Below the pieces are notes generated by a model. That model saw only the letters and a list, made by a program, of their open reading frames with translations, searched no databases and was not told the DNA's origin. From contig RSEF01000019.1 in the NCBI GenBank assembly GCA_003993805.1, positions 8,778,785-8,842,784 on the forward strand: a stretch of DNA of 64,000 bases. Direction: 5' to 3'. Origin of the DNA: Himantopus leucocephalus (Eukaryota; Chordata; Aves; Charadriiformes; Recurvirostridae). How positions within the stretch are numbered: the first letter of the stretch is position 1; each line of letters opens with the position of its first letter. This document shows, in pieces, positions 46,901-58,900 of the stretch. Position numbers and translations under genes: made by a program.

Positions 46901-49900
46901 AGTAAAAAGCAACAAAATTATATAGCCCTTAAAATTCTAAAAGCTTAAAGGATGATATTTAAATGTTGTTCGATCATTTCTTAGAATAGTGAGATGCACT
47001 TAAATGGCCGAGATTTCACCTTCACCCCTCTCCCTACTCAGCCGAGCCCGAAATGCTTCTGAAAAGCAATTCCGAGGCAGTAACTAAACCACTGAGCTGG
47101 GAGTCGTTGGAGCCAGCTGGTTGGAAACAGCCGGGGCAGGGAATCTGCTGGAATCCAGACCAGCTGAATATGGTCCAGTATGAAGAAACCACAGCGGTGC
47201 ACTGGGAACAGTGAACACACGAAGTTCTGCTTCCCGAGTAAAGGCCACTTGAAAGTTAAGCAGTTACACCCGATACTCACTCTGAAATTTTCTGAGGTTG
47301 ATTAGGCCATGATCTCTTATAATTCTGTAATTGAGAGCAAAATCGTATTACTAAAAAGGCATTAACTCGTGTATTACCTCATAAATACAAAGGCTTCAGA
47401 AGAAACTTTGACTTAGACCATCAGAAGGGCCTAAAACTAAACAGGTATGAAACTTCCCTAACCCTTCATCTGGCTAGCTGAGAAACATGCAACGCGGCTT
47501 TGCGCAGGGGTAAATTTTGGGTAGCGGTGTGCATTAGTCCAACTCTGGCAGCACAAAGGGAACTACAGTCACTTTAAAGGTTTGAAATTGCTTCTTTAGG
47601 CACAGATTTTGCATCTACAGTGTCTTGTAATGTATCCTTCCAAAACTGGAGGTAAAGGAATGTCCCATGGAGCGTGATTTCCAGCTTCCGAGAGAGACAA
47701 ATGTCTTTCTACTAGCGCAAGGGTGAGAGACGGACCGCAAATTTCACCACTGGGAGAAGGATGGAGGGATTTTCCCAAGACAGTTTAGATTTGAGAAAGA
47801 GGAAAATGATTTAGGTAACCCATAAGTTTGAAATGTCCCTGACAGGATCCGGGAAATGAGCAGAGTAAAAAGGCAGGTAAGAGATTTACAACTGCATGAC
47901 AAATACGTTCGTGACAGGTTTCAGCGAACGTCATGCGGTCATTGCTATGTGGTGATTCAATAAACACCCCAATCTGCAAATGATACGAGATACTACAAAG
48001 TTGGGCTCATCAAGGTCAAGTTGGAACTTGCTCTATAAAATCCATTACATTTTCTTTAGTATGTATAAAAGAATATTCCTGTCCCATGTAGAGAAGATTT
48101 TCCAAGAGTGACATGAGCAGTTTTATGTAATTTTCCAGATTTTTGTCCCATCCTGCTGTAGAAACTTCGCAAAAACTGACACCGATTTGATTTATGTAAC
48201 TGAGCCTTATGGCACTTTCTTTTAGTATAACATGATTTATCATTATGGAAATTATACCACATAAATACTTTTTTTAAATTTATGAATTATGAAGGACCAG
48301 GTCAATACGTATCAACTTTTACCTGTCATTTAGCAGAACTATGCTGTATTCTGAGGCAAAGGAATAGAGGAGTCTTACTCCAAATTACTAATTCTTCCAG
48401 CAGAAAGTGATACGGCAAGATATAATTTTAAATATTGAACAAAGTATTTGAAAGTTATAATAAAATTGAATTTAATGAATAGATTGAGTCATTCTAAAAA
48501 GCTGTCAAATGAACTGAATAAATTATTCAAACTCACGTCAGCAATATAGTTATCTTCATTACACATTGTGGAAAACTAACTTATGGACCACTAAGAATTA
48601 AAAATAATGATGCAAACCATTTCTACAGAGAAAGTGGGGGGTCTAGCAATGAGTCACAGACTGGCAGCTTTTTTCCCCCGCCTAAAGTAGAAAATGAATT
48701 ATGTGCAGTCCGTCAGCGTTACGTAGAACAGAGATGCGCCTCTTTTTTCTGGTTCCTAGCCCTGGATCTGTGACTGGTTTCCCAGGTGGGATTTCAGTTT
48801 CTCATTCTGCAAAATGGCTACGTGATCTCATAAGGTGCGCTAGAAGCTTAGTTATTTATGTACAGCTGGATTTGGGCAAGTCATATGAAGAGCACAGCGT
48901 ACATGACTTCCATGCATTAAAAAGGGCTGGAAAATCGGCTTTCCACAATTAGTGACTTGGGTTTGAGAGTTTAAAGGAGAGTTATGGTGTGTAGAGGTCC
49001 TTTGCCAACCATGTGTACAGATAAGCATCCGCGTGTGTTAATCTGTGTTTTCGGGGCTGGTGCACAGAGGGAGAAGCACACATCCAAGATGAAGCCTGTC
49101 ATGAAATCTCATAGCAGAAAGTCTCCGTGCATGGGATCGCCCGGAGGGGTGCTACAGGAAATCCATGAAGTTTAGTATTAGGACAACACTGGGGAACAAA
49201 ATATGGTAATGAAGCTAAGGAGCACAGTTATTGCTTGAAAACTCACTTTTTTCTTCTCTGTCTTTCCTTTAACCTGGAATGATAGATATCTACAACTGCA
49301 ATCTTGAGAGCTGCAAAATAATTAAAAAAAAAAAAGATTACAGAATAGATAAGTAATCACCGTATTAGGTTAGTTTTCGAGCCTTATGTTTCTGGTAGGC
49401 TGAAATGGTCACTATACGTTGCTGTTCTAAAAATCCTGTGGCAATTTTACAGGGGCATAAACTCACTAGAGGCAAACCTTCTGCAGACTCTACATGCTGC
49501 CTGCAGAAGCTTTCCTTTGCTTACTCCTTCCACATACGTATGGAATGTGCGCCCGTAAATATGAACCGGGGTAGATCCTGAGAACTCTCTTCCTCTTCCT
49601 TCTTGGACTGTTTTACTATTAGCACTTATTTGTTCCTTCATACACGCAATTGTGAAGTATTCCTTTTCCTGAAAAGCAAATTTATTGGATTTAAGGACCT
49701 GAGGTATCACCTTTGGACAAAGGCTTCTTTGCACAGAACAAGGAACTCCAAAAACCAGAAGGACACAGTTTGGAACTGTGAAGATTCAAAGTAGCCTTTG
49801 CTACAGTTCTTAAAAACATCTACAGGATTTTAGCTTGTTAGCTTCTAAACTTATCTGTCTGCCAGAAGAACAAAGAGAACAGTTCACGGCAAGTGAAGAA

Positions 49901-52900
49901 GCACAGGAAAAAGCCATGCTCATTAGAAATCATATCCTTTTCAAAATCAAATCTGTCTGCAGTCTGGCTGATCCACTCGGAGATCCTCCGGCTTCTTTTT
50001 CCTGTAACCATTAGGTTAATAAACTTTTTTGGTAAATTCTTGAAAGAAAAGATAAGGAGACACCTATCACCTTCCCTTCCCTCATTTTGTTAAATAACGC
50101 AAGAAATTCTAGGTCATTAAATAAGCATAGAGTTGGCTGATTTCTCGGTTGGCTTTTTTTCCTTTACATTAATCATTTCAATGTGCTCTCAGAGGGAGGA
50201 GGCTTGAGACCTGGCAGTGGGTTTGCAGTCTGTGGAGACAACATGCAGCGCGCTCAAACTAAGCGAGAGCACGTCCCCTTTCAGCCGTGTAACCGGGGGT
50301 GGCCCCAGTGTGACAGCATCCAGAATCCACTCCTCGGTCTGTAGTTACATGAAAAGAGCAAAACTGATCCTGGCAGTTTATTGATTGCGCTCGCCAACAA
50401 ATAATTAATAATGCAATTAAGAAAGAGGCGTGGTTATGTGTCTATTTTAAAATAGGTATTTATAGGTAAACACCAGGAAGCCCCCAGCCTCTGGGCAATT
50501 CATCTGGGCGGTCCTCTGGGTGATAACATTTCTTAGAAACAGGGACAGCTAAAGCCCAAAGGCTGTGCCTGTTCGCTCAGCAGCCAACAGCTGTGGGCTA
50601 CCCTCGCTGATCCTCTATTAGCAAAAGAATCTTCATTTTATACAAAACAGATTCGATGTTAATCTCGGAGCAAAAGATTCCGTGTGAAGACAGGAGGGGT
50701 GGTACAATGTTCTTGCTTCTTTTTGCAAATTTCTTGCAAAACCAGAGCGTTCAAGAATCATTATGTTTTTTTCATAAAGAGGTATTTGAGTTTCCTAATT
50801 CAAGAACAAGCACGGGTAGCAAATTCTCCTTCTAACTTAAATGTGGGGACAAGAAATTGGGAAATGCAGCAAGTTAAACATGAATGAAATATATTACTAA
50901 GTGTTGGAATCGGTGCCAGTTTATGGAAAATATTTTTATATTTTTAAACCCTCTGCAAGCTAAGCTAACATGTTATTTTCTGGGGTTTGTGTGGGCAGAC
51001 CTTAATAAGTATATGCAGAAATTGCATTGGAGAACCTCTATAAATATCAGAAGTAATTATGCACCTCTAACCGTTGCGTTTTGATGCTTTCACCCGAGTG
51101 CACAATATTCTGAAAGAAATTGTGATCAACTGGGGAGGGGAAGGAACATTCATGAGAACAAATGAAGGGGAAAAAAATGGAGCTTCTGCTTACAGAAAAA
51201 TTAGTATTTGCTGCCACATGCACTTTTGGAGGGGCTTTTGTTTTTAATAGACATATTCACACAGGAACAGCCGATTACAAGATCTGGAATGCATGAATAA
51301 CTCAGACTACTACACTGGTACATGCTGCATTGAAATGAGGAAAGAGATGCTGTCCGAATGAAAATGATTTGCCTGTGCTTTTCCCCATGGATAACACCAG
51401 GGAGGCAGTTGTTTGTACTGGTAACTTAAGATAATCCAAGCTGACGTCACGTTCAGAGTGTCCATTTTGGGAAACGATAAGGTTCTTTGAGACGGTCAGG
51501 GTAGCGTGGAAGGATCCAGCGATAGGCAGAAATTCAAGGCTCCTTTCTCCATTCCAAAAAATCAAAATATTTTGGTTTCTCAAGAGCCTGTGTCCAAAAT
51601 AGTTTCTTTGCTTTTCATTCCTCTTCAGCCCCATTTGGTCTCCAAAAACTTCTCTGAAGACTAATGAGTGAGACCTTTGTTTCACGCTAGCTAACCTCTG
51701 TTTGGCACGCAAGGCCCCAATAATGGGAAGAATGCAAACTAATGAGAGTAAACAGGCTGTGCATGCAGCGTGTGCCTCGGCTGGTACAAACTTAATGGCC
51801 GCGATCCAAATTCACCCTCCCTAGAGGGAAGCGGGACCCTAGGCGAACAGAGTCTCTGCCTTCCGAGCATGTCAGGAACTTCCACCAAAGAATAAACATC
51901 ATGTAATATTTAGAAGGACATTGACTGCCTTGTAATTTCACCACTGTACAGCCAGAGTTGCAGCCTATTTCCACTCGCTTCTAAACTTGCGGTTTCAGCA
52001 ATTACTTCTCAGTGTTAGAGGTAAAAATCATTTACATGGGAAGGACCGGGGAGAAAAAGCCTAGAAAAAGATAAATTACTAATGTTATAATTCAGTCAGA
52101 TGAAAACTTGTAATTCATGAAATATTCAAGCACTCTGGGCTGAATTAGGTTTGTAACTAGTTGTTTCTTTTGATCCGTCCATTATGTTTTGTTTAACGGC
52201 AATACATATTTGCATGCCCTTATTATATTGCGAGTACCGAATAAAAGTTAACAGTTCAATAAGTTAATTGAAATATGAGATATTTCATACAATTTCTACC
52301 AACTCACTAATGTCAAGAAGGGACTCAACAATGTGTGGGACCTGCTGTGTGGTGGGAGGAACTGGTTTGTCAGCAGGTACCATAAAAGGCTGCCTGGGAG
52401 TCTTTCCACCTTGTATTAAATTGCATTCTTCTTTCTTGTGGATATACTGAGAACTTGTTTAGAGTGACACGGGAAAATACAACAGGGAAAATGCAATGAT
52501 ATCGGGAAACAGAGATGGTTAGATCTCGAACTTTTTATAAAATGATTTTTACAAAATTTCAAGAAAAGCAGAGCAATGCGGGGGAGAGGGAAGAATTCCC
52601 TTTCCATTCCAATGAAAGCATCAAATATTCCCGTGTTAACGTGCAACCCAGACACTGCAGCGCTGATCTGTGACTCGTGAAAGAGAGACCACAGAAATTA
52701 TTCTGGTTGGTGTGTTCTCAGGGTCTAGCTTGAGTAACTTTCAGAAAATGGAATATAAAAGTAGTTTTCAAAAATCAGTCTTGAACCTAGTGAGGTTTAA
52801 TGCATGGCAGAAAAACAAACCGAGAAATTTTTTCACAAACCTGATACTTAACCTATGCTGCAAGACCCCATTTGGGCTTCTCGGGGCTATAAAATGTGTC

Positions 52901-55900
52901 AAAACCTCGTTTTACGTCTTTACCTTTAAAAAAAAAAAAGTTTGCTGTTTGGCCAGCAAAAATGTGTCTCGAGCAGGTGTGGAGGAGAGCCACAGGGCTG
53001 CTTTTCAAGGACGTTTCTGTAAGATGTCGAGTAAGAAGTCTGCCAGCGGGCAGGGCTGGGGTAGAGGGGCACGTTGGAGCCGCTGCCTGGCAGCAGTGGG
53101 ACGTTGGAGCCGCTGCCTGGCAGCAGTGGGACGGGCACCCCGGGAGAGACTGCGAGAGCCCGAGCCTCCAGGGCTGCCCCACAACCTTCTCCGCCTGTTA
53201 ACTAGAAAGTAAAAAGGTTTCTTAAATCATGCAAACGCCCGTCCCCACCTAGCCGTTTTCTACAGTATGAAATCCTGCGATCAGGTTGCAAAATACGCTC
53301 GGGCAATTAAGCAAAGTCAGCCTCCGAGATCTTTAGAACTGCAGGACAGGGAGGATGTGGCCCCTTCCTTTTTTGTGTTAACTTGGAGAAGGGAAAGATC
53401 TAATTGCAAAGTTTCTTTTAGAAAATAATTCCTTCTCTCCCCAAGATGTCTGATGTAAAAGAAAAACAGCTGGCGAGACCCTGGGACTTCATTTTTTCGA
53501 GGCATTCTCTCTCTCACGTGGGCAGGTCTGGGACAGCTGTGGGAAGGAAGCTGCCGGAGTCCCTGAGCCGAGAGATCGAAAATGTAGCTGTTTGCGCTCC
53601 ATAACCTCTGCCAAACAGTTTTCACAGGGCAAATGCCTGACATCCCATACTAAGCACTGAAAACAACTGAAGAATGGACTAGAGAACATCCAATGAAATT
53701 ACCAGGCAAAAGATCTGACAGACAGAAGGAAGTATTTTTTCACACAACACATAATTAAATTGTAGAACTCCTAACTCAATTGTGGAACTCGCTGCTACAG
53801 GATGTTATGGGGGCAGAAGTACAAGTATATATAGTTCCAACAGTAGTTAGCTACACTCGTGGAGGACAGGTCCTTTGGTCAAAATGGTCTGAACACAACC
53901 TATGGCTCAAGAAGTCTCTGAACATGTCACTGCAGGAAATGTGGAAGATACGCCTTTCCTGGCATCTGCCTGTACTTGCCTTTTCTTACGTTCTTCTCCT
54001 GTGTGTCTGCTGTGGGGTACTAACAGGACAGTGAGACAGTCAGACCAAAGGGTCTGGCCCCGAACAGCGTTATGATATTCTGAAGAGATGAGGAAAGCTG
54101 ATTTTTGCATTCAGGTTGACAATTTAAACGGGAGACTGGTAGGAGATACCTTAAATGGGTGAACTGCGCAGTGGGAGGAAGACAGTGCTGGTAAACCAGC
54201 TTGAATGAATATTAAGCTATCTATTAATGAACAGACCTAGGAGATTATTTTGCTTTTTCAGTTTACCAGGACTCCGAACAGGATGTGGAAGCAAGAAAAT
54301 ATATCTTGTAATAGTAATAAAAAGAAACAGTAGAGAGATGGCATGATGAATCCGTGACCTGTCCACAAGCCAGTCCCCCTTTCAATAAACGTTAAAAGGG
54401 AAGAGACTGACATACGATTCTCATAACCTTTTTTGAGCCAAGGGAGTTTGCATTCCTTAAAGCTCTGCGTACACTGCTAAAATTTCAAACCGATTTTTTA
54501 AGTTTGGAAAGTCTGTCTGTACACAACAGGATTTCTCTGTCTCCAAGGGATGCTAAGGCTTTAGCTTAGAACTGCCTGACATAGATGGGAGAATTCTGAA
54601 GCACAAACACAGTACTTTTAAACACTATCTGCACTTATAAATGTGGGGAAAAGTATGATCTTTTCTTCTCTATGGATTAAAATGTCATTTTAATAATTCC
54701 TGTTACTTGGTATTATTAAGGCAGCTACGTTCACAGACACTCAGTAGCAGTAACTGGACTCATACAGCAACCATCTTCACCATAAAAGAGCAAGTTGTCA
54801 CATACAGCTAATGCTACTGTAACGCAGCGTGCACGTTTAACACATGAAAAACCACACAACTTCAAGAGCAGAACAATTTCAAAGTGTTGGACATAGTCTT
54901 AAACTGCATCCCTCCTTGCTGCCTGTATCAATACCCATCCTGAGATCAGACTTCCTAAACTAACAGAGGTTAGAACAAGTGACAGATCTAGATTTAGGGA
55001 GGGGATTCTGCCCCTCTACTCTGCTCTGGATTTAGGGGAGGGGAGATTTAGATGAGATATTAGGAAGAAATTCTTTATGCNGGTTGCCCCGAGAAGCTGT
55101 GGCTGCCCCATCCCTGGAGGTGTTCAAGGCCAGGTTGGACGGGGCTTGGGCTGGGGGGAGGTGTCCCTGCCCAGGGCAGGGGGGTGGGAACGAGGTGATC
55201 TTCAAGGTCCTTTCCAACCTGAACCATTCTATGATCTTCTAAGAAACTAGATATAGTAAGGGAAAGGAGTATTAGCAACACAGAAGAAAGTGTTCCTTTT
55301 CCTGAATCAGAACAAAAGTTGTGCCTTGCTATGATGCTCACAGACATTACCTAGATGGAAAGAGTATCTTTCAGCCGGGGAGGGGAAGTAATATCAAGGC
55401 GTTGATGTTTCTGGTTTTTAATAGGCCTGTAGGTCTGTTTGTTCAAACACTGATGTACTGCTGTACTGTACCTGTTTCCAGGCAAATTGCTATCTCAGAT
55501 AATTTGCTTCTACTTAGCTAAACTTCCTCTGGAGTTTATACTGCATAAAACATCATTTGTGTCTTTCCTAAAGAGATGCCTACTACTGGTGGAGACTATT
55601 TGATTTCAGTCATATTCTACTTTACAGCTGGCTACGTTTCGGTAGTGAGGGAAGTGCATTATTCTATATGTAAGTACCATTTGTATGTCAGTTGATTAAG
55701 AGCTTTTAAAAGAGATTTGAAAGCGAGGACCAACAGACATGCCAGTGTTTAAATCCCAGCGCACAGAAGTGAGATCATTAAAAATGTATGTTCACTTTTT
55801 AAAAAGCGTGTAGAGGAGACCGAAGGAAATGCTGTGTCGGCACTCTGAAACACTGTTTTCAGACAATGTACAGAAATATGTGACTTACCATGCAAAATGT

Positions 55901-58900
55901 CTGAATCATCTTCTACAAAATCGATATCTCTCAAATCCCATTCAGCATAGTTGTCAAACTCCTGTTCAGAGGTGATTAATAAATTGTCATTAACTAGCAC
56001 TAACAAGTTGGTATCAAGTTTCGGTACCTGTAGAAGTACTGAAAACAGAGATATTTACTCATACACAGTTGTACAAGGTTCCTTCCTTGAGCAACATACA
56101 TCCCAGGGGAGCTTTACCTGGGGAGCGGGTAGTATGCACCCCCACGGCTGGAACTGGAACAGGGTGCTGCGATAGGATAATGAGAACTAATCAGGTAATC
56201 TCCATGACTCCCACAGTGTGGTGGAAATTCTGCTCAAACGTACAAAAACAAGCAGCCCCTATATAGCCGAATTCATTACTTCATGTACGGGAGCTTGCTT
56301 TGCAACAGGAACTGGGGCCGCGGGCCCACAGCTAAAACCACTGAAAACAATGCAGGTCTTTCAAGCGATCTTTGGATCAGGCTCCTCTGCGTTTCTCTGA
56401 GGCGAATGAAATAGAAGCACGCTGAAGCTGACCCCTTTAGCTAAGCATCTGATTCACAACATCCAGCGCGCTTACGCAAGAGCCATTCATGGCTGGACAT
56501 CTGGTGGCAGCAGCAGCCCCGCAGCCCCCGCGCGCAGGCACTGGCCGGCGGCTTCCCGGGCTTCCAGCGCCACCTCTGCAATTAAATCCCTGGTTTAATC
56601 ACTCTGTCCTGTCCTCTCTTCTCATGTCTTTTAGAAGAAGAGTAAAGACCTACAGGCAGGGGCAAAGAAGCGCGCGTTTGCCGATCTTGCATTCCGCAGC
56701 AAATTTAAAATAATGGGAGAAGAGAGAGTCTTACCTCGACAAAGTCAGCTCTGGCTGGCATGTACCCAGCCATGTCCCTGGAGAGCAGGGAATCGAAAGT
56801 AGGCCGGGGGGGATCATCAGCAGCTGAAAAAATAAAGGTTTTTAGTTGTTGTGTAGGGCTTGGGGGTATTTTTTTTTGAACGGTCTGTAAATAGGTGTTT
56901 CTTTTGCAGAAGTGGGAATAATTAGTTGAAGAAAAACAGCCTGATCGGGCTTTTATTCAGCATTATAGTCAGAAAAAGACTTGAGCTCACCCAGAGAAAA
57001 ATGCAGTAATCTGAGATCTTCATAGTATTCTCAAAAGTCAAACACAGAAATTCAAGGTAATAAATAGGTTATAAAATGTAAACTCTACATTTCGGAGCTC
57101 AGCATCCCGCCGGTAAACCTCTGCGGATCACTCGGTCTCAGCACGCACGTTCTTTTAGTTAATAGCAACAGGGGTGTTAAATCTGCCATCTTCTGGGTGC
57201 CGTTTACAGAGAGCTGCAATTAAAGCTATACAACTCTGAATTTTCACAGCGCTTCCCAGCTGAGGCGCTCGGTGTTTTACAGACAATAACGGACCGAGGC
57301 GCACAACACGCTTGTGAAGGAGCTAAGCATTCTAAGTCCCATGCTGCAGATAAAGCAAACTGAGGCACAGAGAATTTGTCTTGGCCCAGGTCACATAAAA
57401 AAAAAAATCAATGGCGGCCAGGGACAGAACCAAAATTGTCCGGTTCCTACCACTTTAGCTCTAACCACTTTATCGTGAAATTTAAACCTCCAGATGCCAA
57501 GCAATCTTTTCACCCAGCCATTCTGGGGAGCTTTCTAATGGAACAGCTGATAGACTGGGGGAATGTGAAAGGTGTTAAATTTAAGGAAAACTGAAAATGT
57601 GTTCCAATTGCTGAAATTTAACATAGACTTTTAAAAAGGCGGTTTTAAAGAGAGAGGTGTGAAATCAGCATAATTTAAAGGGAATGATTTTATGACAAAT
57701 CACATCAGCAGTGAGGCCCAGTACACAGCGGATAATCAGATGAAACGTTTTAAAGGTCGCGATCCCTTCTCAGTTAACAGCGCTGCGCAGGGTCGGGACA
57801 AGAAAAGTAACCACCCAGCATCAGGGGAGGAACTCTCACTGGTATTTACCGTGAAGGACACGCTGTTACATCGTGCCACGTGTGAAGCAGCTTTGAGGTA
57901 GCTTATCCTTTAAATGTTAAGCATCTCCAGGCTTTTGCTGCGGTGATTTCTGTGAGTGACCGTTTCCACTGGCTGCGTGGGAACTTCTGGTTTTGAGAAC
58001 CTGATGTTTCTATCAGACCATTCTGTTCCCCCCCTTTTCCCACTGAACTGGCAGCCTTGTCTATTTGATACACCAATGATTTAATACAGCGTGCGGAAAA
58101 CCCTACTACGAACATTAGTCAGGTTAGCCATCAGAGTAAGCTCTCCTTTCTGGGAGTGAAGGCAAACGGCACGTGTGGTGCGTGCCTTTCTCCAAAGGCT
58201 GCTCATTCCAGTCCTGGAAGAGCCGAGACCTTGCGGGGAAGTTCCCTGCGTGTGCTCGTGGGCAGGGGATACTCACGGTGGAAAGGAATGGCTGTTTCGT
58301 TCTGCTGCGCCTCCTCCGCCTGCTTCAGGTTCAGTAGCGTAGACGCAAACAAGGGATTGTTGATAAAGTGTTTCATATAATGTTTCTCACACTCTTCCTT
58401 GGATTTCGTACACATCTGGTTGGCTACGTCCTGCCTGAAGTGGGGAGAGGGGGAGGCTTAATATGAAGCGCACAGAAATGTTGAGGGTTTTTTCTTTCTC
58501 TAGTGGGAGAAGATAATTTTGGACAAGAGATTGATGGCATGGTGTGCAGAGAACTGACCTGTGATGATGTCTGAATTCACATTTTGCGTACTGTCACTGA
58601 GCCAATACTTAACACGGTTGATACAGGGCTAGGGAGCGCTTTTTTTGGTGGTCACAAGTAATGTAATTCACTGTCTTTACATGAGAAGCTCCCTGGCTGA
58701 TGGAACGTACCAAATCTTTCATATGCTCAAAATTTATTATTATTATTATTTGAGAGCTTTTTATATATTTTACTAACTCCAGGTAATGGTAAATTCTAAG
58801 TCCGGAATTGCATTCTGCTTCTTAAGTTTCTCTTGTGATTTTAACTGGTTTCCCCATTCGTGTAGTGATGTTAAAAGTTTTTTTTTTTCAACACTGAAAT

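Larger units (their letters stand above)
49311..55888 (-). other. largest TADA2A intron, 6.6 kb
   Basis: AT-rich intron between coding exons 7 and 8. It holds an old CR1 relic (53690-54085), a younger CR1 3' end (55044-55246) and a GC-rich island with a perfect 30-bp duplication (53071-53130). No extra exon is supported. Confidence 0.8.

Noticed and set aside
52670..53212. 180-codon + strand frame covering the 30-bp duplication
   Set aside because: The translation repeats WSRCLAAVGR because of the DNA duplication. The rest is AT-rich intron with no recognisable protein.
53780..54034. 84-codon + strand frame ending in a hydrophobic stretch
   Set aside because: It lies within the old CR1 relic, in the untranslated 3' part, and is not a gene.
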